This document shows, in pieces, positions 11,362-21,829 of a stretch of 64,000 nt of DNA; position 1 is the first letter of the stretch; the number at the start of each line of letters is the position of its first letter. Both the position numbers and the translations under genes were made by a program. Source of the DNA: Amblyomma americanum (Eukaryota > Arthropoda > Arachnida > Ixodida > Ixodidae); the NCBI RefSeq assembly GCF_052857255.1, contig NC_135505.1, positions 30,981,116 to 31,045,115 of the forward strand, read 5' to 3'. The notes beneath the pieces are model-generated. The model had not been told where the DNA came from and searched no databases. It saw only the letters and a list, made by a program, of their open reading frames with translations.

Positions 11362-12362
11362 TGCAAGAAATGACGTTGGAAATTTCTATTAGACCGCTGA
11401 AAAAGAACTGTCTGCATATTCCCGTAGTGCATGGCCGAAATAATCACGAAGCTAACAGCAGAAATCTTCAGATTGGGGAGTGTAACTTGGGTGCCAACCA
11501 AGAGTAGTGAACTGTGTAGAAATGATGCAGAGTAAAAAATAGGGCGGTCTTGTCAGCATCTCTTGAAGAACGGTGGAGATTTTCAGCTTGACGAAGAATT
11601 CCCCGTGACCTCCAGCGCACGTGCCAAAGAAAAAAGAATAAGAATGGCAAGCTGGGTGAGTTTACTTGACATGCTAGCGGTAAACCAGGACAGGCGCTGA
11701 ATGGCAACCACGGTGCAAGAATACTGAGGTGTTGACACTGCGCCCGCTGGAGCGTCCCGATTATGTTTGGCCGCGGCGGAACGCGCCTTGCAGTTCGGCT
11801 GCAAGCCTACAGATGGCACCGATGTCAGCGGGCCCAGTGGAGCGGTTATGGCACCTTGAGATTCCGCTGCCCAAGCTCGATTTTCGCTTTGGTGGTGTGA
11901 ATTGAATTCAAAACGCAAAAGAAATTCGTTGCTTGAAATTAAAATCAGTAGTGTGGCAGTCTTAAAATTTTGTTTGCATGAAATTATCTTGTGCAAAGCA
12001 GTTAAGGATAAGGACTCGGTCGAGCAGCACTCGAAGCTCATTCACGTTTCGCTTCCTCGCTCAATTCATGTTTCATTCGATGTAATCATAGATCTAAGCA
12101 TAATAAACATAAGGGGGGGGGGGGGTCCTCGTGCACTTTTCTGCTCCCAAGGGCAGAAAATTACTGCACCGGAAAGTTTTTGCTTCACGCTAATAGTTGC
12201 TTCTTCACTCTATATGAAGACCGTTCAAACATAGTTTCGTTGAGTGGGCTAATTTTTCAAGGTGCAGAGCACTAGTATAGCGCGGCTATTTACGACTCAA
12301 GTTTTAGGTAAAAACTTTCTCACTCCGTAAATGTATCATACGGGATGACAGGGCGCGTCGGA
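11362..12362. other. Non-coding stretch with a possible signal-peptide exon
   Basis: Apart from the short signal-peptide-like ORF at 11583-11672, nothing is recognised. A 13-base G run lies at 12113-12125. The motif GTGTCAACACCT on the minus strand near 11728-11740 also occurs at 13333-13345 on the plus strand, each followed by an ATTCTTRCACCGTG-like block, so a short inverted repeat spans this region. Confidence 0.4.
11583..11672 (-). CDS. Possible signal-peptide-encoding exon (29 codons)
   Basis: The ATG at 11672 opens a 29-residue peptide beginning MSSKLTQLAILILF. A 12-residue hydrophobic core and small residues (SLARA) follow, then LEVTGNSSSS and a stop. This is the shape of a secretory signal peptide with a plausible cleavage after ARA. 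Tick secreted proteins commonly start with such a segment in exon 1. No good GT donor (GTRAGT) is visible before the stop and there is no downstream exon I can identify, so it may be chance. Confidence 0.2.
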   Translation of the reverse strand: MSSKLTQLAILILFSLARALEVTGNSSSS

Positions 12363-13030
12363 TCATGGACCATAACCCAACACGAAAGCTGGAGAAAACG
12401 GCATTTTTGTTCCGATGCAAATTATCATAGAACGGGCATAAATTTCAACAAGCTCCTTTCCACTGGAGGCTAAATGGCGATGCGGTGTATTTGTTGAAGC
12501 ACCATCAAGTGCCAGAAATGGCATCAGAGTGGCAGAGTCAGAGTTAAGATGCTGTCGCTTAAGCGCTGGCTCCAAGGCTGTTTCCGGATCTGCAGGCATC
12601 ACAGCAGGCAAGCAAGCTTGGAGAGGCTGCATCGCACCGTTGTCGTCGACTTTCGGCCGACGTAGCTTGGATGCTTGCGCAGGAGGTTTCCTCTTCCGGG
12701 GTGGTTTTCTATGTCTCTCTGGCCGCGGGAGATACTTGGGACAGTTCGGAAATAACGTAGGAACTGCATGTCTGCAAAGCACGGGCCTCTTTTCCTCATA
12801 AAGTAGCACTTTTCCCTCGAGCTCCGCGCAATATGCCCGGGATATCGCGTCCTCTGCAAAATGCTTTGCGCAGACATGGTCAGTAGCATTAACGTCCGGT
12901 CTGCCCTAGGAATCACACGGCGCCACTTCTCCAAACGAACATTGTCAGACGCAGCTTTGAATAACGGCACACGTTCCGCACATGTCCGGTAGCCCGAATT
13001 GCAGATGGGCACGAAGCACTTTCTTCCCAT
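12363..13030 (-). pseudogene. THAP-domain protein, frameshifted (P-type transposon family)
   Basis: The ATG at 13030 starts MGRKCFVPICNSGYRTC with the first THAP zinc pair C5/C10 (C-x4-C) and a conserved Trp around residue 36 (EKWRR). A frameshift near 12880-12895 is needed to continue with HVCAKHF, which supplies the second pair (C-x2-H), and then AVPTLFPNCPKYL, the AVPTLF-type end of THAP domains. A basic PPRKRKPPAQ segment follows, then low-complexity sequence to the stop at 12363. THAP domains bind DNA in cellular regulators and at the N-terminus of P-element/THAP9 transposases. The shift indicates a pseudogene, or a sequencing error in an otherwise typical domain. No transposase body lies downstream. 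Confidence 0.75.
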
Positions 13031-13674
13031 TGCGCAGCACTCAGCGCAGCACTCACCTGCTGTGGGCTACTCTGCCGACGATAGCGAAACACAAGGTCTT
13101 GGTGCAAAATAAAAGAACTTGTTAAAAACAGCACAGCAGCGCAGCCGCACACTCCGAAATGTGCCAAAAACACGTGCGCAATGCTGCTCCACGCCGGACC
13201 GAGCCGCCCAGCGTGGGCCCGCCTTTCGCAGCGCCCTCTAAGTTAGCGACCGGTTTCCATGGCAATTCTTCCCCCTTACTCCGAACATATGGTGGCCGAG
13301 AGTGGGCGGAGCTCTCGCGCGTGGCGGGGGAGAGTGTCAACACCTGAATATGTTATTCTTACACCGTGCTTGCAACTGAAAGTTTGTTAGGTGAGATCGA
13401 AGAAATAAAAAAAATGTTTTTTTTCCGCGCATATCCAGGCATCATACGCTCACACACACACGAAAACACATACGCACACTTCGGAAACCCTAGTCAAGCG
13501 ATATGACCGCAGAGATGCCTGATGTCCTTCTCATACAGCAAAATAGATGGCTTACTCACAAATTGGTCCTCTAACTTCGCCATGTGAAAGGCTTCGACAA
13601 TTTCAGTTCTCGTGAAATTGTGGGAAGCCTTCAACATCACGAAGCTAGACGACGAATCTTCTTCAATACCTTTC
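13031..13674. other. GC-rich upstream region and CA-rich stretch, no gene seen
   Basis: 13031-13350 is GC-rich and lies directly upstream of the THAP pseudogene, so it could be its former promoter. A (CA)-rich stretch lies at 13450-13470. No other coding or repeat signal was identified. Confidence 0.4.
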
Positions 13675-13760
13675 CACCTAAAAGAGTTTCAGTTGTGAGT
13701 CAGCGCCTGTCCTGTGTTGTCTCCCTTGTCCCTGTCCTTCGGGCTGTTCACCACCCTTAG
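13675..13760 (+). mobile_element. Possible Penelope-like element 3' end
   Basis: TTCAGTTGTGAGTCAGCGCC is followed by CTGTCCTGTGTTGTCTCCCT and a pyrimidine-rich continuation. This parallels the PLE 3' region at 31658-31700 (TTCAGTTGTGAGTATAGCGC, then TTGTGTATCGTCG). Only the terminal portion is recognisable. Confidence 0.4.
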
Positions 13761-14022
13761 CAAAATGAACAAGTCTGAAAAATATAAGAGGAAGTGACCG
13801 AAAATTAACCCGTTTACTAAAGCGAATATAAGTGACAGCCGGGTGGTTAGTAATGCTGACGTAAATTCGGTGCCAATGAACTGCTGCTTTCGTCGATACA
13901 GACGGCTGCCATGTATTTTTCGCTATTCAGCTCACGCGAGCACCATCGCAGTCCTCGATCAGATCGTTACAGCTACGGTCATCGATAACGGCGCGCAGTC
14001 TTGAATGAGCAATAAAAAAAAA

Positions 14023-14123
14023 TTAAGCTTGGCCTTTAAGAGTGGAATGCGACAGCGTGTTGCCCCGCTGCCAGGGAGTCCACGCAACGCGATCGCCCGT
14101 TCTGCACGACGCCTTTTCCGTTG
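14023..14123 (+). repeat. Solo arm of foldback family G
   Basis: TTAAGCTTGGCCTTTAAGAG, then TGCGACAGCGTGTTGC, CTGCCAGGGAGTCC and GATCGCCCGTTC follow the same order as 48494-48575 in the complete foldback element. Only one arm is present. Confidence 0.55.
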
Positions 14124-14669
14124 TACAAATCGCTCAAAATCTCTTGGAAGCCTCTGAGGAAACAGCCCGTCCGCCGCCCTAAGAGATCACGAACGGGCTC
14201 CAGTGACGCTGATTCCTGAATTGAGCGTGTGAGTCTCCATTGGGACTTCGATTTTGGAGGAGAGGCGCTGTAAAGCTCTTACACATCGGTCGACACCCCA
14301 AACCACACCGTGTGGGAAAGGGAGAAGTTTGTAGTGAAAGAAAAAAACAGAAAGAGATGCTGTTATGCAGGTCTGAGGCTCCTTTGGCGACTCAATCGTT
14401 GACCACAACAGTACACAGACACGTACACCATAGGCGCTCGGGCGGTACGTGTTCCATGACATCGCTATGGTTGACAACCGCAAAAAAAAAAAAACATGAC
14501 GCACATAGGTTCGATCACCGCTGTCTGCCCGTCTGAAGCCGGAAGAGGTCGCGAACGGTCGCATCCACGCTGCCGTCCGCATGGGCCAAATCGTCGTGGT
14601 ATCACCGGGCTTCCCATTCGGACCAGTTGACGGCTTCAAAGGTTTCGTCTGCCGGTCCTCCTAATTCAA
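14124..14669. other. Unassigned sequence
   Basis: Overlapping open frames on both strands (14187-14639 minus, 14240-14536 plus) have no recognised motif and no consistent coding signal. A 13-base A run lies near 14480. Confidence 0.35.
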
Positions 14670-14826
14670 ATCCACGGCCCCTGTGCGATGTCAGTGCTCG
14701 TTAAAGAACCCCAGGTTGCAGAAATTACCGAAGCCCTCCACTACAGCATCCCTCATGGCCTCAGACGCTTTGGAACCAACTCAATAAACTCCAACCTAAA
14801 CCGAACATTGGTATAACGCCACGTAT
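14670..14826 (+). mobile_element. SINE-related repeat, second tick family
   Basis: CTGTGCGATGTCAGTGCTCG, TTAAAGAACCCCAGGT, GAAGCCCTCCACTAC and a 3' end with GACGCTTTGGAACC and ACTCAATAAACTCC are seen. The middle is homologous to the Ruka-like SINE body (GTGCGATGTCAGTGCACG, then GTTAAAGATCCCCAGG), but the 3' half is different. No A or B box is visible in this copy, so it is 5'-truncated or belongs to a chimeric family. Confidence 0.6.
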
Positions 14827-16685
14827 CGTACCTCAGCGCAAGCTATTCGAATTTAGTTTCATCTCTACAACATAGATGACGCTGCGTTCCGCAACGGCGG
14901 CGCTGTAATTGAGGCACTCTACAGCCCATGGCAGTCAGTTGAAAGGCTTCATAAAGCTGAATGCAATTTCCATTGGGTCCCGTTTAAAAAATTTGCACAC
15001 TCATATTTACTGATGTACATAAGCATCAGTACACAAAGGCTCTTAACGATGTCAAAGGCCACAACGGATTCACTAGGTCCCCTTTTTCTTCAGTTCGAAC
15101 CCACGAGCCTTCGTATCGTGTTCTGCGCGTGCTCACCTCGCAATCTGAAAGACATTGGCTCGATTATCCGTATCCCCCCAAGATTTTTCATTTAGATATT
15201 CTCGTGTTTCGTGTTACAACGCCCCAAACAACGGCCCACAACACCGACACCGGATTTTCTGCGACATGATGTGCTTAACGCTGCCGCGTTAAAATACAGA
15301 GGCGGCTTAGTACTTAGCGTCCAATGTCGTTGTCGGCTATGCCTGCTCCTACTACATCGTCGTGGTACGAAGGCACTAGCTGCAACCTGGAGAAGCGTGA
15401 TCACCCGCTCGCATGCGAGCAGCGGCATCAGGAATCCTTGGGAATGGTTACGGGACTGGCCCGAACGTTGAGCCGGTACTCTGTGCTAACTTCTCTTAAA
15501 GTACTTGCGTGAGGAGAGCGAAAGCCGTCTCGCGAACTCTTCCTTCACCTCCATGCCCACAAAACTCTGTCGATAGAGGAAGCAGCCTTGGACAGGGAGT
15601 TAAGGATTCATACCTTCCCTTCTTCCAAAACCGACGTGCCCATCCACCCGTCGACTTCTTGTAAGGAGTAGCGGCTTCACAGCCACTACAACCTCGCTCT
15701 TTGGCTCCACCAAATGGTCTTGTGAGTCGGAAGCACCCCAAGAGTCCACCCGTCCGCTGGATAAAATTGAATGTTCCTGTCCTTGCCCAGCTACGATGTT
15801 CTGGTCCACCGGGCGAGGAACATTCTCGTCCGCGCTGGTCAACTGACATAAAAAGATCACCCTTCACGGCGAAAACTGGTCTTGCTCTGTATACCTTTAT
15901 ATCTGTAATTACTGTCTTAAGGGTTCGTTCCTTCACCTCGCTCACTGTCGGTGTGGATTCCATGTGCTGGTGAAAAACGTACAGCAATATTCATGCACTT
16001 TAGCAGTTTTCTCCTCGTTAGTACGCCTTGTCTTACGCTGGAGTTGTGTTTTTTTTTTGCACTTCTTCGTTTATTGGAGGGTTCATCTTGGCTAATAACG
16101 GTGTGGATGAAGTGAATCTCAGCGCTCTGTGCTTGTTGCTGTCACATGGCTATCGGCTTTCAGTTTGCGCTTGCTGGTCAGAGGAACTAGCCGTTGCGTT
16201 TCGCTAATCGCTTTAAAAATTGTAATATATACGTCCCTATGTTCACTAAGGAAATATGTGTAAATGCGTCTCGGAACTGAGAAATCAAGGCGGGAAAGAA
16301 GAACGGTGAGCATTGATTGATAACATAACAAAAGGCACAAATTCTTGCTATGTGTTTACAGTCTTTAAAATGGAGTACACCACGAACTTTGCACTGCGAC
16401 TTGATTAATCCGAACAGCTACGTTTACAAAGCTCTAAGCTTTCTATACTAAGCGCGTAACCGATGATCCTTCCCTTATGCTACTGGTTCCACCATTTAAT
16501 TAGCCTTCACATTGTGTTTGTTTGAATCCATGATAATTTGACGTCAATAATGCTGATTTCCGGTAGATTAGAAAATGATCCGTCCGTTACATCGCCACCT
16601 AGGTAACATGACCATAAGATCGCAAACGGCTTTCGTCTTCCCGCATTTAAGAAATATCTAAGTGCCTCGAAATAAGTTTTGCCAC
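14827..16685. other. Unassigned DNA with repeat traces and one open frame
   Basis: 15240-15300 (GGATTTTCTGCGACATGATG, then CTTAACGCTG) matches 48828-48875, so a dispersed repeat is present. On the minus strand an ATG at 15963 opens 155 codons to 15496 with a plausible start (MESTPTVSEVKERTLK), but a second frame on the same strand looks equally protein-like. I do not recognise a domain and cannot choose between them. The rest shows nothing. Confidence 0.35.
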
Positions 16686-17061
16686 ATCGGGTCAGAGGAA
16701 CAGGGTCAAGGAGGTCGAGGCCGACGCGGTAGAAAGGATCGGGAGGTATATCAGTAGGCTGGAGGTGAGCAGCAGTCAGCACAGATGTTTTTTTCCGGCG
16801 TTAACACACGTCTCAGGCGGCGAAATAGCGACGGACGGCACGATAGAATCCAGGCCAAAAGAAAAGACGGAGGACGCGGTCATATGTCCGAGAGACACCG
16901 AGATGTCCGGCGGTTGGCAGGTCGTGAAGTTCGGACAAGACAGATGAGTGCAGGCGCCTAGGCACGACAAGCAGCAGGTCAGACCCGTCAGGTTGGAAAT
17001 TGCGCCGGTACATAATTCCATCTTCAAGTGAAAAATCCCAGTGAGAGATCGGAGCGTGCAT
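16686..17061 (-). pseudogene. Ty3/Gypsy integrase, N-terminal part
   Basis: The minus strand encodes the integrase N-terminal region: SLEDGIMYRRNF, then HDLPTAGHLGVSRTY with the zinc-binding His pair, then FFWPGFYRAVRRYFAA. In another frame it continues with TDIPPDPFYRVGLDLLDPVP, which contains the first core Asp. Integrase inserts the retroelement DNA; the rest of the catalytic core and the 3' LTR are missing because unrelated sequence begins near 16686. At least one frameshift separates the two parts. Confidence 0.8.
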
Positions 17062-17064
17062 CGG

Positions 17065-17659
17065 CTAGGCCTTCAATGATTGTGCGTAACGAGGGATCGC
17101 GTTGCTGTTAGGTAGCGATGTGCAGCAAGTCGGAAATGTGAAGAAAGAAGGCGCCATGGCGTTTTCGGTTGAGTAGGGTGGATCCATAGGGTGACGAGAT
17201 AAGCAGTCAGCATCCTGATAGAGACGTCCCGACTTGTACACTACGTTGAACGAGTACTCCTGTAGTCTCAAGGCCTAACGAACAAGACGTCCAACGGGTT
17301 CCTTGAGAGAAGAAAGCCAGCAAAGGGTGTGGTAGTCGGGTACGACAGTGAAAGGATGGCCGAAGAGGCAAGAGCGGAATTTAACAACTGCCCAAACGAG
17401 AGCCTGGCATTCACGCTCAGTGAAGAAGACGACTGGCGTATGCAATGACGCGTTCGTAGCCCTGCTGGCGCCGGGTTAACACAGCACCAATCCCGTGCCC
17501 ATTGGCGTCGGTGCGAAATTCAGTAGGGGCTGTCGGGTTAAAATGGGCTAAAAAAGGTTGTGCAGTCCGCAAGGTGATGAGTTTGAAAAAGCTTGCACTT
17601 AAGGGGGGGGGGGGGGTGAAGGTAAAAGGAACGCAGGTCTTCACGAGATCTGCGAGTGG
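17065..17659 (-). pseudogene. Ty3/Gypsy RT connection and RNase H region
   Basis: The order on the minus strand is [44 protein letters not shown] (RNase H first Asp), [11 protein letters not shown], then in a shifted frame [14 protein letters not shown] (Glu) and LRLQEYSFNVVYKSGR, DADCLSRHP. This is the standard Gypsy RNase H with the chromatin-side linker. A C run (G run on plus, 17603-17616) expands the segment before ASFFKL. Frameshifts and a stop make it non-functional. The 5' edge is the SINE insertion site. Confidence 0.8.
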
Positions 17660-17906
17660 ACGGGCGGCGGCTGCGTTTTTATGGAGGAAAAACGCTAAGG
17701 CGCCCGTGTGCTGTGCGATGTCAGTGCACGTTAAAGATCCCCAGGTGGTCGACATTATTCCGGAGCCCTCCACTACGGCACCTATTCTAGCTTTCTTTCA
17801 CTCCCGCCTTTATCCCTTCCCTTACGGCGCGGTTCAGGTGTCCAAAGATATATGAGACAGATACTGCGCCATTTCCTTTCCCCAAAAAACCAATTAATAA
17901 CGGGCG
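17660..17906 (+). mobile_element. Ruka-like SINE inserted in Gypsy, with 7-bp TSD
   Basis: A 5'-truncated copy of the tick SINE runs from 17667 (GCGGCTGCGTTTTTATGG) through GTGCGATGTCAGTGCACG, CATTATTCCGGAGCC and CTTACGGCGCGGTTCAGG to CCAATTAATA at 17899. ACGGGCG at 17660-17666 is repeated at 17900-17906. Removing the insert and one copy of the duplication restores the Gypsy reading AIARPLAD across the junction on the minus strand. It has no tRNA-like head, so it is a dead copy. Confidence 0.9.
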
Positions 17907-18822
17907 ATAGCTGCGAAATTAAGAACAAAGCGGCGGAAGTATGAACAAAGACCAATAAAACTGCGGACATCCTTTCAAGACTGGGGAATGGGAAAATCTT
18001 TGACAGCGCGCATTTTATTCAGATCCGGGCGTATTCCCGACTCTCGATGAGATGGCGAAGGACTGTGAGCTGGCGGCGGCCGAATTGACTTTTCAAGGAG
18101 TAGAGCTGGAGCCCTGCGTCGAAAAAAATGGCGAGGATCGTTGAAAGCCTCTTAAAAATGAGTTTCAAAGGACGACGAGAAGACTACAACATCACCAAGG
18201 TAACAAAGACATGTTGACCATTTGAATCCTCGAAGAAGCGATCCCATCATCCGCTCGAAAGTGTCCGACGCAGAGCATAGACCGAACGACATTCCTTTAA
18301 ATTGATACAGACCATCGGGAGTAATGAAGGCCAGTTTTCACAGTCCATATCGACCGCAGCAATCTGTCAATATCTGGAACGAAGATCCACAGATGAGAAA
18401 TAGGTGGGCCCATGAAGGCAGTCCAGAGCATCGTCTATACGGGGTAATGGATAGACTGTTTTTTTTTAATTTGTTTAGGGTGGCGGTCATCGGCGCAAAA
18501 GCGCTAGGTACCACCCTTATTTTTGGCTGAGACTACAGGAGAGGCCCATGGTCTTGAGGAGGGCTCAGTAATGTCCTTGCCGAAGATCTTGTCAACTTTC
18601 TGTTGGATGACGGTCTGTTCAGCTCCGGAGACTGTACGGCCGCCTACGAACAAGGGAGGAGTCATCTGTGTTTATTTTACGCTTAACAACGGATATTCGG
18701 CCCAATGGGTGGTCGTCAAAATCAAACACGGCATGGAAAGACTCCAAAACACGTCGAAGATTACGGGCTTTGGCAGGCGACAGGTCGGGAGCGATCATTT
18801 TCGAGTACTCGTCAGCTGGCAT
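17907..18822 (-). pseudogene. Ty3/Gypsy reverse transcriptase
   Basis: Minus-strand fragments in order are the pre-RT linker ending RRRPYSLRS, YPLPRIDDALDCL, YFSSVDLRSRYWQIAV, FITPDGLYQF, MSFGLCSASDTFERMM, CLCYLGDVVVFS and DVRSFIGLCSYFRRFV. The catalytic YLDD box reads YLGD (GGT for the first Asp), and there are several stops, so the enzyme could not work. RT copies the element RNA into DNA. The domain continues into RNase H across the SINE insertion. Confidence 0.85.
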
Positions 18823-18876
18823 GGTTGCAGTAGACGATAGGAAACTAGAAGAGGACGGAACGGACGATGTAAGAGC

Positions 18877-19563
18877 TTAGATGTTGGATTCGTATGTTGA
18901 GCTATGGGCCACTAGTGCAGTACATTGAGGAAGCGGCAGGACATAATCGGCAGAGTTCAGAACAGGAAGGTACCTATGGTTCTTGAAAATGCTGGCAACT
19001 GTCTGCGGAAGAGCAAGATCTTTTGCCAGAAGAACATCCTTAATGGGAGACACGATGTAGTCAACATCAGGGCCAGGAGAGACAGAGGACAAGGAAATGT
19101 AGGTCACGGCTTCAGGTGCCCGACGGACAAAATCAGCAGTACACAGGCGGCGGAAAATGGGGTCGGCGGGTTCCGGCTCAAGAGGTAGGAGGAGCTGGAC
19201 GACCTTTGAAGCGCAGTCGATCATGCCGGAATGGTCTGAGTCAACCCCGAAGATGAGGTCTTGAGGTATATGGGCAATGACAGTAAATAAAAAGGAAGTA
19301 TAGCGTCCCGCGATCGACACACGGGCAGTGCACATGCCAACTACGACAGATGTTCCGCCATCGGCCACACGAACAACAGCTGAGGGAGCAGGCATGAGAA
19401 CTTTGCTCAAGCGACGTTGAAGCATGGTAGACATCACTAACACCTGGGCTCCGGTTTCGATCAATGCACTGACAAGCACACCATCCACGTGCACGTCGAT
19501 CAAGTTGCGTCTGGTGCCGAAAGTCGCAGGCGGATTTTCGGGCCGGGTCATGAGCAACGTCAC
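18877..19563 (-). pseudogene. Ty3/Gypsy retropepsin-type protease region
   Basis: The minus-strand frame is open for 228 codons. It contains NLIDVHVDGVLVSALIETGA, where the catalytic DTG of aspartic proteases is ETG (GAA), then RVADGGTSVVVGMC, TVIAHIPQDLIFGVD and SGMIDC. The retropepsin fold normally uses D-T/S-G as a dimer, so the change predicts loss of activity. The tail with acidic PEPAD and VRRAPEAVTYISL links to the RT. The frame starts on GTG because this is an internal piece of a longer polyprotein, not a true start. Confidence 0.8.
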
Positions 19564-19639
19564 CTCCAGGCGCTGCAGCCATCAGTTTTCCGAATGAGAT
19601 CGGGCATACGAGGCAGGGTAAGATGGGCGGCGAGGTCGG

Positions 19640-20640
19640 GGTGGTGCAGAGCGACGGCGTTGGGGTTACAACGAGCGGTTGATGAGAGGGGTCTGGACGT
19701 CGGGGCTCTATAAGTGCGGTTCAGACGGCGAAGAGCCGCGTAAATAGACAGAGTCTGGATAGCGGTGCTAGGTCGACGTTAGAGGGCTTCAGCACTGTCG
19801 AGAAAGGTGGCCAACTCGAGAACAGTTAAAATAGGTGGGCCTGTCATTAGACGTTCTCCATTCATCTGGGTTGCGGCGGCGGCGAGGATAGTATGGAGGC
19901 CGAGGGTTGGGGACTGGGAAAACGCGGCTGGCATCTTCGGAACTGATTGAGCACACTGGTTTCAGACACAAATTTGCGAATTTTTGCCAGACGACCACTT
20001 TAATAAGCGAGACTGAAGTTGTCTGGCCGGGTGCCAGAGGCGGAAAAGCGGCAGTTGACATCGCCTCTAGTTCGCGACGTACAATCCGCCTCATGCTCTC
20101 AGATGTTGACGTGGTAGAAGGTGGGGCCGCGTCAACACATGATGACGTTGCAGCTGTATTCGGAAGCCGTGTGAACTGGTGGGTGATGCGGCGGCTCTTA
20201 GCTTGTTCGAAACGGCGACATTCCTGATGATCGCATCAACCTTCGCATAGTTCATATCAACGAGGAGGATAAACGCGTCATCCGCTATGCATTTAATGAC
20301 GTGAACCACATTGTCACTCTCGGACATTGTGCCGTGGACTTTCAAGCACAGCGCTAACATATCCTAGATGTACGATATGTAAGACTCAGTGGACGCCTGC
20401 GCGCGGCAGGCTAGCTGTCGGTCGATCTGCTTACAGAACAGGCCACGGAGCTTCTGCTTGGATGTCTTCCAACTGGTGGGGTCGTCCTCATGGGTCTCGA
20501 ACCACACCTGCGCTGTACCCTTCAGGTAGAAGATCACGTTGGCAAGCTTAAGGGTAGGATCCCACCGGTTATGAGTGCTGACACTCTTGTATATCGCGAG
20601 CCAGTCCTCCATGTCAACACCGTCTGCTGTTCAGAAGGTC
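19640..20640 (-). pseudogene. Ty3/Gypsy Gag
   Basis: The Gag capsid-like segment begins MEDWLAIYKSVSTHNRWDPT, then KLANVIFYLKGTAQVWFETH, EDDPTSWKTSKQKL and RGLFCK, the typical retrotransposon Gag core. It continues in another frame with VIKCIADDAFILLVD and VDAIIRNVAVSNKL, then MRRIVRRELEAMS, and ends at a zinc knuckle YFNCSRVGHLSRQC. There the first Cys of the C-x2-C-x4-H-x4-C pattern is Tyr. Stops and frame changes occur between these parts. Gag forms the particle that carries the RNA. Confidence 0.8.
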
Positions 20641-20786
20641 CCGGGTTCATGTGGGTGCGCATAGATGACCGTGGGGCTGGCAGGTGCCGCTGCATCATCC
20701 ACTTCGAGTGGCATAGTGGAACAACTTTTAGGAACGACTCCGCTGCGGAGTTCCGTCTTGGCTTTTGGGGCACCTAGCAGCTCCAG

Positions 20787-21085
20787 CAATAATGTAATGC
20801 GTAGAAATATGTATTTACAGAAGGGGATTAATATATACAGAAAGAGAACACAGAGTAGCCATAAAATGAGGGCGAGCGCCCAAATACAATAATGTAATGC
20901 GTAGCAATATATATTTGCAGAAGGGGATTAATACATACAGAAAGAGAACACAGAGGAGCCATAAAATGACGGCGACTGCCAAAAATACACTTCGTCCTTC
21001 TCGTCCAACACACACACAAGCACCATGCTTCGTTATCTTCTTTGTCCAAGCCTACGGTCCTAACATTATTATTAAACCTTAAGGT
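20787..21085 (-). mobile_element. Putative 5' LTR remnant with 100-bp tandem duplication
   Basis: Immediately upstream of Gag on the minus strand, a 100-bp unit is repeated: AATGTAATGCGTAG starts at 20791 and again at 20891. Shared blocks are CAGAAGGGGATTAATA, ACAGAAAGAGAACACAGAG and GCCATAAAATGA. A GGAGCTGCTAGGTGCC stretch between it and Gag lies where a primer-binding site is expected. The second LTR is absent, so the LTR identity is inferred from position alone. Confidence 0.5.
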
Positions 21086-21829
21086 TCTTAAGATTATTAT
21101 TATGAGAACTTTATGCAGACATCTATGAAATGAACAGCAACTACAATTACTTTGTTAAAGATGCCCTAAGAGAAACAAAAATTGAATAGTTCCTTTGTGA
21201 CGCCTTTATCCTGGCCCCAGAATAACGCGACTATTGCATCGTTTCTAACAAACACCTCAGACTATAAAGAATCTTCGTAGCTTCCCAGACTCTTCGAATT
21301 TTCGTCGCTTAATTCCTCATTTTTCTTAAAACGCTCTCCTGCTCACGAGCCTTCTACACAATGACATTCCCTACGAGTGGACACCAGAGAATGAATTTAC
21401 TTTTCGCCAGCATAAGTTCCTCCTAACGTCCAATCTGTAGCGTGCCATAGTGGTCCCGCAGCAGAAGAAAATAAGTCCCAAGGCGCGGGGACATTTCATT
21501 TTTCGTGGCTGCACAATCGAATGCCGGCGCCGCGTAGTCCCACTCTCCTCCGACTGAGCAAGCCGTGTTAAATATATCTGTGTAGACGCGACAACGACCT
21601 GTCTCAGCGGTTCTTTGCAAATCTGGTTACTCTGGACTTCGCACCTTCGCTCTCTGGTATGGACATCAGCCTGAGCAGCTTAGCTAGGCCAATTGCCTCC
21701 CGAAGCTCGACACCGCGGCTGCCTCTGTCTACCTGCCTTCTTCGTGTAAGCCATGGCCATGAATCTCTGCACGTCGGTGTTGCATTCGCCGCCTCATACT
21801 CCATGACGTCGTGAGTCCCAGGTCTCCGC
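21086..21829 (+). other. Unassigned, possible leader of second Gypsy element
   Basis: 21420-21620 (GTGTTAAATATATCTGTGTA, then GGTTCTTTGCAAATCTGG and TTACTCTGGAC) has the position and feel of the LTR/primer-binding region of the Gypsy element whose Gag follows. No second copy exists in the window to prove it. 21086-21420 shows nothing recognised. Confidence 0.35.

Noticed and set aside
17417..17855. Proteins containing GSLTCTDIAQHTGALAFFLH on minus, or the plus-strand equivalent
   Set aside because: The same peptide occurs at 51.5 and 57.0 kb because it is the translated Ruka-like SINE.
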